NCBI RefSeq assembly: GCF_958450345.1
Contig: NC_088780.1
Location: forward strand, 165,832,726 to 165,896,725
Direction: 5' to 3'
Source of the DNA: Calliphora vicina
Taxonomy: Eukaryota; Arthropoda; Insecta; Diptera; Calliphoridae
DNA length: 64,000 bases
Shown here: in pieces, positions 56,946-64,000 of the stretch
Position numbering within the stretch: the first letter of the stretch is position 1
How the letters are laid out: every line of letters starts with the position of its first letter
Notes under the pieces: generated by a model
What the model was told of the DNA's origin: nothing
Seen by the model: only the letters and a program-made list of their open reading frames with translations
Database searches by the model: none
Made by a program: the position numbers and the translations under genes

Positions 56946-58376
56946 TCCTGTGTAACTATTTGTAAAGAGTGAGTGCAGTGGTTCAGTGCATTCACTGGTA
57001 GACGAGAGTACATTTATTAAAATATATTTTATGCATTTTACACATAGTTTGCCATTTTGCCACTTTAACATTATTGTTATTATTATTATGATAAGCAGGC
57101 AACAACAATAAGAACATCAACAGCAGCCATATGTTGCTATTGTAGTTGTTTTTATTATTGCTGCAGTTTTATAGTACTTTGTACACAATAAGATATTTCA
57201 GTTTTATATGAATTAATGCCGTTTATCATTGGATTGTTGGTTGGCCCGATGGTTATTCGATGGAGTCTTAACAGGCTGCCTGTTGCCTTTCATTTGGTTG
57301 GGGATTTTGTTTTGTTTTCTTTTCTTACTTCCCTTTTTTCCAATAAAGAAAATATGTACTGAATATTGGTTGGACTGTTTGTGTGTGTTTTTTTTTCTTC
57401 AGTTTTTGGTCTTTAACTCTGCATTTAGTATCATCGTTGTATGTATTTGCAACAATTTATATTTATTTTAACTTTTAACTAAATGTTGTTGATATTTTTT
57501 TCTCATCTTTTTTTATAGTTTTGTGTGCAGATCAGCAAGAGTTTGAGCCTGATTTTTACAATATAATATTGAAATTGTTGTGGAACTAACAACAAGCAGG
57601 GATTTATAATGTTGCACTATGGCTGACCCATGTGATTTGGGAGAGATAGATTTGTTCGCTTGTTAAAAGTTTTGAAGTGATATAAGATAGAAGTGATCTT
57701 GCGATCCATAGCATGCAGTGTTTTAGTTTTGTCGAAGGCTTTCTGAAAGTCTATAAACAAGTCTTAAAAACACTCTACAGATTATTTGACGATTACCCGG
57801 AAACTGTATATAAATAGTTGATTCTTTGTGTCTGGATCCGGTTTGATCTTGTTTCAGTGTTTTAGTCACTTTATCTTAAATTTGTTTAGCTATAACTTGT
57901 GGAATCTAAAATTATTCAGATTCGAAAGGTCTACTTTCTTGGGAATTAACATTCCTATGCGTTCTGTTATTTTATTGAGTAGACACTGACTCTCCCAGAA
58001 TATGTGAATGAACGGTTATATTATTGATCCAACTTTAAGTAACTCGGCTGCGATCCAGTCCACATTAGGCAGCATATTTTGTTTCAGGCAATTGATTGAA
58101 AGGCTATCAATGTCACTGTCCTCTATGTGATCATTGCAATGTTCTATAGCCTTTGTTTACTTTCTTAAAAATCTGTTCATATCTGCTAAGCTTCTGTTAC
58201 GATTTCAGGACATACGCTTAACAGACTTGTCGAATAATAACGTGCTTGCAGTTTATGTTTGATCCACAAGTTTTAGCCCTGTTTAGGTCGGATTTTATAT
58301 GCATTCATTGTGCGATTTTCGGAAATTATTAATTCCTTTAACATTAATAAAGACTGAGTTGACTCACCAACTTATA
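56946..58376. other. Non-coding stretch
   Basis: AT-rich, with TTATTGTTATTATTATTATG near 57070. The 57640-58320 segment is of moderate GC, and TTTTGTCGAAGGCTTTCTGAAAGTC (57728 onward) reads like an inverted LINE RT DFQKAFDKT motif on the minus strand. With surrounding frames broken this is a weak sign of another LINE relic. No gene supported. Confidence 0.35.
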
Positions 58377-59308
58377 CAAGGTGGCGCAAAAGTCATCCTC
58401 ATATCAGAAAATGCTATAAATTTTGCGATTGGCCCCTAATGTCAGTTCTGTTTTGACATTTATGTAGTAAACGCATGCGAAATACACGTTAATAAACAAT
58501 GTTACGCTACACTGCTCCAGAACGCGGAATATTGCTGACTATTTGACCAATAATCGATCGGTGACTTCATCAATAATATTCATGAGTAATGAGGCCCATT
58601 TCCATCTTAGCGGGTACGTAAATAAGCAAAATTTACACTTCTGGGGCACTGAAAATCCGCGTGTAATCCACGAAGAGCCATTACACCCGCTCAAAGTCAC
58701 TGTATGGTGTGCTGTTTTCGCTGGAGGAGTCATCGGACCTTTTTTCTTCGAAGACGTCGCGGGCCAAACGGTTACTGTGAATGGTGAGCACTACCGAGCA
58801 ATGATCAACGAGTTCTTTTTGCCGCAACTTGATGAATTGGGATTGGAAAACATGTGGTTCCAACAGGACGGTGCAACGGCACACACTGCACGTGCCACAA
58901 CCGATATGCCGAAGGATTCGTTTCCCGGGCGCCTAATCTCCCGTTTTGGCGATTTGCACTGGCCAGCAAGATCGCCTGATTTGACTGCTCCAGACTTCTT
59001 TTTGTGGGGCTTTTTGAAATCGCAGGTTTATGTCAACAAGCCTCAGACTCTTGCATCTCTTAAAGACAATATCCGTCAAGAATTTGAGGACCTATCGCCG
59101 GAAGTTTTGGCCAAAGTGATGGAAAATGCCATAAAAAGGGCTCAAATGACAATCAACTGTGACGGCGGCCATTTACATGACATCATATTCTCGATTTGAT
59201 GTAAAAAAAATTAAAAGACCAAATAAAAATAATCCACAAGAATCAAAGTTTTTCATTTTTTTTAATTACAGCCAAAAAACATCGGAAGTTTACTTTTGCA
59301 CCACCTTG
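58377..59308 (+). mobile_element. DD41D mariner-like element, internally deleted
   Basis: Inverted ends CAAGGTGGCGCAAAAGT (58377) and, inverted, CAAGGTGGTGCAAAAGT (59308) are flanked by TA on both sides (58375-58376, 59309-59310). Full elements of this kind are about 1.3 kb; this one is 932 bp. The coding start at 58499 (MLRYTAPERGILLTI) frameshifts, and most of the N-terminal DNA-binding region is deleted. The fusion point lies near 58566, where NRSVT joins SSIIFMSNEAHF. Confidence 0.9.
58543..59199 (+). pseudogene. DD41D transposase catalytic domain, first Asp mutated
   Basis: A 218-codon open stretch (first codon TTG, not a true start) covering the catalytic domain of a Tc1/mariner transposase: MSNEAHFHLSGYVNKQN, LHPLKVTVWCAVFAGGVIGP, MWFQQDGATAHTARAT and SPDLTAPDFFLWG. 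The residues between D109 of QQDGATAH and D151 of APDFFLWG number 41, a DD41D spacing as in rosa/VISITOR-type mariner relatives. The first catalytic residue, normally D in FSDEAHF, is N16 here (AAT for GAT), which should abolish catalysis. With the missing N-terminal domain and frameshift it cannot be functional. Confidence 0.9.
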
Positions 59309-59864
59309 TATATGACTCTTAAGAAGCATCAAGTCTTCCCTAATAATAATTGTTTCCACATCTAAGTTTTGTGTCTGAAGTCAATGATTGTTCCCCGTAG
59401 CAGTTGTTATTTATGTTACTACATGTAGATGTGGAACGTGACAGATATGATTCTATTTTTTCCAGTTTACGGGGGATTTCTTCGTCAATTTCGTCAGAAG
59501 GACTATTATTTCTTCTTTGCAAAGCATTGCTGAGTCTTCTAATGTTCCATGATCAAAATCTGTCTTTGTTTTCGTGCCGAGGGTTGTCATTGATAAATGT
59601 TTGACGTTTCGTTAATCACGAAATCTTGGTTACAGTCTGCTGACCTAAGCCAATAGATATATATTGGAGATACATATTTAAATATGGTATCTACTGGAGA
59701 CTAATATCCGCTGGGTGCCCCGGACAGTTAATTGTGTTTATATCTAAAGGTCGTTCATACATCTCTGTACTAAATTAACCCCTTAATTTCATTGGATTCA
59801 GAAGAATTAAAAACAATACATCGTCATAAGCGGAAAATATTGTTTTACTTCTTTAATTTGCAAA
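59309..59864. other. Non-coding stretch
   Basis: No gene recognised. The minus frame at 59340-59522 reads EIDEEIPRKLEKIESYLSRS and is continuous, with SPSDEIDEE upstream. It might belong to an unrecognised ORF but has no domain. Confidence 0.35.
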
Positions 59865-60660
59865 AAAGTGCACACCGATTGCTCACCAGAACATATGGTG
59901 AATGTGTTCCATCGAAGAGATGGCTTGTTCGGTTCCGAAGTAGTGATTTTGACACCAAAGACAAAGATCGCCCAGACAAGCCAAAAAAGTTTGAAGACCA
60001 AGAATTGTAGGCATTACTCCATAAGGAGGGTTGTAATCCTCAACAAGAGCTTGGGAGCTATTCGACCAGAAATTTCAAAACGTTTGCGAGCAGCAGGATT
60101 CATCCAAATGCAGGGAAATTGGGTGCCATACGAATTTAAGTCAAGAGACCTTGAAATATGATTTTGTATGTCTGAAATGCTGCTTGAGAGCTATAAAAGA
60201 CAATTATTTTTGCACCGAATAATTACATGCGATGAAAAATGGATCCATTACGATAACTCGAAGTGTAAGAGATCGTTCGTGAAGCCCGGATAACCATCCG
60301 AATCGACACCAAAGACAAATATCTGTGTTGATAAGGTAATTTTATGCATTTGGTGGGAGAAAAGGGGTCATATCTGTTATGAGCTGCTTAAATCTGAAGC
60401 GAGCATTCGCCAGAAAATGCCCAGATTATGATGCCAGACATGAAAAAGTATTTGGAATGAAGTGGTTGGGTAGTTTTCTTTCATAGTCCAGACCGGGTCC
60501 TGTCCGACTACTATTTGTTTCGATCGAAGCAAAACGCTCTCTCTGGGATACACTTCACATTGGAACAGAGTATCCGATATTGGCATGATTCGTTCTTGTC
60601 CTCAAAAGACGAGCAGTTCTTTTTTCTCTGTCAGAATGATGGGAAAAGGTCAAAAATATA
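59865..60660 (+). mobile_element. Mariner copy I, decayed
   Basis: HRLLTRTYGECVPSKRWLVRFRSSDFDTKDKDRP and KKFEDQEL (59870-60010, with a stop right after), then SKRLRAAGFIQMQGNWVPYEFKSRDLEI (to 60161), CMSEMLLESYKRQLFLHRIITCDEKWIHYDNSKCKRS near 60165-60275, and VPTTICFDRSKTLSLGYTSHWNRVSDIGMI near 60510-60590. It keeps the most complete 5' coding start of the family. A deletion near 60400 removes the segment between the second and third catalytic Asp. Confidence 0.85.
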
Positions 60661-61702
60661 TATTTTATCACTGATTGAGTCGTTTTGCTCTTGTAAACAT
60701 TTTTCTGGTGCATATGATTTGATTTCCAAAACACCTATTCCACCAATTCCACCCATAGTGCAAAATATCCTAAACTTTAGTGAATGACTACGAATTTGTT
60801 ATTGTTTCTGTTGCTGTTGCTCTTGCTGTTGTAGTTGAAGTTATGCTCATAAGTAATACTATAGTTTGTCATGTTGTGGTTGTTGCTTTTTTGTTCATAC
60901 AATATTTAATCCTATAGATTGCTTGTTGTGTTTTATTGTAGTGGATGGTGTTGCGTTGTGTTGTGTTGTTGCCTTGTGTTCGTATTGTGTTGGGGCCAAA
61001 GTGTGAATATAATTTAATGTGAGCAATTTTCAATATCTCAACTTGAAAGATTATTTATTATCCTTGATTGGTTTTCAAGTGATTATAACGTAAGCGATCA
61101 TTTACGTGTTTATTGTATCGTTTTTATTATTTCTTATTAACCCCCCCTACTCTTTAAAATACAACTAACCAACCAACCAACCAGCCATCCTTGCTGTTGG
61201 AAAACTTTAACATCATTTTTAAATAAGTCTACATACATATGTATGGTTATGGATATTGAAATGAATGTGTGGCTGTGTTTAAGTTTGAATTGTATGTTAA
61301 AGAATCATTTAAGGTTGATATTCCACGAATATAACTTGTGTTCTGCTGTTGTTGTTCTTCTTCTTGTTGTCGTGTTGTTAAATGTGTTCGCTAAAGGAAG
61401 TGGGTTCAAGACCTTTTGCTTGTTCATATTTTATTTGTAAAATATGCACCAAAAGATGAGGCCTTATTTAAGTTCAAATATTCTAAAGTTTAACAAAACT
61501 AAAATTTAAATAATTTCTTAAACGAAAAAGAAAACATATTTCAATTTGATCATAAATAATGGGTATTTCAGTAAGCGAGATATCTCGAAATAGTGCAAAT
61601 GTTTGCCTCAGACTTGCTGAGTGGAGCGTATCCGAAATGTCCAATTGTCCATGCCTTTGGCATAGTCAGCCTGAATTTTACCGATGGTTGGCTCTTAAGG
61701 CA
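60661..61702. other. Non-coding stretch with simple repeats
   Basis: TGTTGCTGTTGCTCTTGCTGTTG near 60809, TGTGTTGTGTTGTTGCC near 60955, ACCAACCAACCAACCAGCC near 61167 and TGTTGTTGTTCTTCTTCTTG near 61344. No gene supported. The frame at 61559-61765 runs into the MITE. Confidence 0.4.
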
Positions 61703-62164
61703 CACGCAGAGAAAAAATATAGTTGGGCCATTGTAACCATTTCAATATTGTTACAAGTTTTTTAACAATATTATAGTCACAGTAACCATTTACATGATTG
61801 TGGTAACCATAATATGATTGATTTACGATTCACATGATTGTGTCAACCATATATATGGTTACAGTAAACAAATATATGTTTGTGACAACCATTCATATGA
61901 TGAAGGAATTATCATATTATGTTGCTCTCGGCTTAAGGCTTATCATAATCTGAGAACAACATATTATGATAAAATTATTCATCATAAATATGGTTGCCAC
62001 AAACATATATTTGTTTACTGTAACCATATATATGGTTGATACAATCATATTATGGTTACCACAATCATGTAAATGGTTACTGTGACTATAATATTGTTAA
62101 AAATCTTGTAACACTATTTAAATGGTTACAGTAACCATGCCCAATTATATTTTTTCTCTGCGTG
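61703..62164. mobile_element. Foldback MITE copy 2 (no LINE insertion)
   Basis: A 462-bp near-identical relative of the MITE at 29821. The ends are CACGCAGAGAAAAAATATAG (61703) and its complement finishing GCGTG (62164), and the same palindromic interior turns around GCTCTCGGCTTAAGGC near 61924. It is flanked by CA on both sides rather than TA. It lacks a 20-bp piece of the right arm (GTGAATCGTAAATTAACCAT) present in copy 1, and CAT microhomology lies at the deletion. At 62112-62122 it retains the uninterrupted ACACTATTTAAATGG site where the LINE sits in copy 1. Confidence 0.9.
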
Positions 62165-62224
62165 CAGCTGTGGTTTGTGGCTTATTAGCATAGACCTGAG
62201 ACATAAGAAAACCCCACAACAAAA
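62165..62224. other. Short unclassified spacer
   Basis: 60 bp between the MITE and the duplicated transposase fragment. Confidence 0.3.
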
Positions 62225-62800
62225 AGTCTAATGGGTCAAATCACGATCTTGGTGGCCAGTTCTCATCACCTCCATGTGATATGACCATGCCCTCAAATGG
62301 CACGTGCAGAATCTCCAGTGTGACATGAACTGGGTGGCTCGTAGCATCTTACTGTTGAAACAACATGTCGTTGGTTTCCATATCATCCAATTTAGGCCAA
62401 ATGAAGTTGGTAATCATAGACCTATAGCGCTCGTCGAAGTCGTTCCAAATTCCACAACAAACTGACTATGACTCTTGGATGTCATGTGCATTGCAATCGT
62501 CCCAAATTGGACAATTTTGTTTGTTGACGTAGCCACTCGTTCATAAATGGGCGTCGCACGATCTAAGTGGCCAGTTCACATCACCTTCATGTGAGATGAC
62601 CATGCCCTCAAATCGCTCGTGCAGAATTCCAATGTAACATGAGCTGTGTGGCTCGTAACATCGTACTGTTGAAACAACATGTCGCTGTTTTCCATAGCAT
62701 ACAATTTAGGCCAAAAGAAGTGGGTAATCATAGACCTATAGCGCTAGTCAACGTCATTCTAAAAGAAATATGTACCGATGGGCATTGACGTAAAATGAAC
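62225..62800 (-). mobile_element. Tandem-duplicated transposase fragment (DD41D-like)
   Basis: Two ~315-bp units: CACGATCT at 62242 and 62557, CCTATAGCGC at 62421 and again at 62735. Each minus-strand copy reads RYRSMITHFFWPKLYAMENS-like, then DMLFQQYDVTSHTAHVTLEF and MKV..TGHLDRATP-like. This resembles the RYRAMITxFFxPxL...MWFQQDGATxHTAxxT block of the same transposase group as the element at 58377. The catalytic QQDGAT reads QQYDVT or is broken, and stops follow. The two units are diverged. Confidence 0.65.
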
Positions 62801-63829
62801 GAATCGCGCGTAAGGTTGGCCGAACAGAAAATGAATTTAGTTAAAACTATTTTATAATTTACACGGTTTGTTGAGCACTATATCCCTCCACTGAAAACAA
62901 ATTGAAAAACTGACAGCCAATTCGAGAGATGTAGCTTCAACAATATGTCCGCTATCACCTGTCAAAGTTCGGAAATCCAAATTGCTATTTTTGAAAGATC
63001 TTTTAAATGCCTTTCACAGAAAACTATAGATTTTCTTTTGAAATGTGTCCATAATTAAATTATTTTCTCTGCATTTTTATTTTCAGTGACCATATGTGTT
63101 TAAGCTGTTATCAGTTGTGATCAATTCATTAACAATTCATTATAACTTTGTCAAAAGGAAACATTTAGAAAATCGTTTAGATAAACTAATGTTTAAAACT
63201 TATTTGTAGCTATGGCTGTTGTGGTTGCTTTTGTTGTTGTTGTTAATAGAGGTGACTGCGTGTGGTAAATTAGACGTTGTGAAATTTTAGTCACGTATTG
63301 AGTTTTATGCTTAAATTGGCTAGTGAAGGCGTAATCGTAACTTTTGTTATTTTTTTCCATTTATTTATTTGTTTTTTTTTTTTTTATTTTTTTATTAAAT
63401 ACATAAACGTTTTAATGAGTGTTGACAATATTGCATTTTAAAAGAAGAAGAAAATTGGCAAAGAAACGTAAAAGGGTATATTTAGTGTTTGTGTTTGTGA
63501 TTGTGTGATTGTGTGATCATTGTGATGTCCATAAAACAAAAGACTTTAGCAAACAAACTTGTTTAGCTTTAGACGACGAGACACTTCTTTCTTCTTTAAC
63601 TGATTTAAAGTGCTGCCTTTAATTAAAATCAACTACAACTACATAAGTAGCAATATAAATGACCACGAACCGAGTGTCTCTGCTTGCATTTTAAATATTT
63701 TGCATTATTAGTCTTCAGAAACATATTTGAATATTTATTGGGTCTGAGAATAATGATAATTTAAACACTTAACAAAAGATAAAAAGTAAATAATTGTTAA
63801 TTTAATGAATGCAAGAAGTATTTTTTAGA
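62801..63829. other. AT-rich non-coding stretch
   Basis: Includes GTTGTTGTTGTTAAT near 63232 and a T-run near 63370-63395. No gene, RNA or named repeat recognised. Confidence 0.4.
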
Positions 63830-64000
63830 ATAAATATATTAAATTACAAATTTAAATTGTTTAGCTTTCATTTTGAAATATTTGTACAATGTAAATCTAT
63901 TCAAAGTGTTGGCCATTGTTAGCTATGACCTTTTCCCATCTTCCTAGCAATATATGGAGTCCAAGCCAAAACAACTGCTCATCTTTTGAGGCTAAGAATG
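63830..64000 (-). mobile_element. Mariner copy J, 3' end, running off the window
   Basis: The plus strand carries TTGGCCATTGTTAGCTATGA, CATCTTCCTAGCAATATATG and AAGCCAAAACAACTGCTCAT. These are the complement of the 3' coding end (DEQLFWLGLHILLGRWEKV-like) and the 3' non-coding end seen in copies A, E and H. The remainder lies beyond position 64000. The left boundary is uncertain. Confidence 0.75.

Noticed and set aside
1..64000. tRNA, 5S, snRNA or histone genes
   Set aside because: I looked for A/B box pairs with cloverleaf arms and for conserved snRNA or histone motifs, and saw none convincing by eye.

Overview
This is an AT-rich eukaryotic nuclear window, most likely from a dipteran and probably a calyptrate fly of the blowfly/house-fly type. 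The evidence is the insect-type Tc1/mariner elements, Jockey/CR1/LOA-like LINEs, LTR remnants with an arthropod TATA/Inr promoter, and interspersed repeats that start TATACCC and end TTACTTG. I found no convincing host protein exon, tRNA or rRNA. The window reads as intergenic or long-intron DNA filled with transposable elements and satellites. The species assignment is inference.

Layout, left to right. 1-1310: decayed mariner (DD34D group) carrying a 239-bp MITE. 1833-2562: TATACCC-type repeat. 3713-4195: LTR fragment and a mariner fragment, both minus. 4413-7900, 9050-9434 and 10291-10880: blocks of a ~96-bp satellite with a ~352-bp higher-order period, one block interrupted by a mariner (9435-10290). 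12745-13165: mariner. 16190-16950 and 19836-20880: LOA/R1-like LINE relics. 19101-19350: hAT-like MITE. 22497-22880: probable solo LTR. 23585-24242: mariner fragment and LINE 3'-end-like piece. 27469-28080: small foldback element and a LINE RT relic. 28843-29424: second TATACCC-type family. 29821-31185: foldback MITE split by a 5'-truncated Jockey-clade LINE. 31930-32013: miRNA-precursor-like hairpin. 34147-34443: possible MITE. 35440-37080: minus-strand LINE relic split by a mariner. 37375-38330 and 40110-40622: a second mariner type. 40955-41655 and 45385-45625: mariner fragments. 44553-45186: TATACCC-type repeat.

The centrepiece is 46930-54875. A minus-strand mariner is split by about 7.6 kb of a 28-bp tandem repeat whose every monomer is a hairpin. 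Inside that array sits an apparently full-length 4.6-kb LINE on the minus strand, with both ORFs open and a poly(A) tail. It is the only element in the window that looks potentially functional. To its right are a ~430-bp duplicated segment, a decayed Tc1-like element (55668-56945), a DD41D mariner-like element with a mutated first catalytic Asp (58377-59308), another mariner (59865-60660), a second copy of the foldback MITE (61703-62164), a tandemly duplicated transposase fragment (62225-62800), and a mariner 3' end running off the window.

The parts do not form a pathway. They record successive nested insertions and local satellite amplification. All family names come from motif recognition by eye, with no database search.
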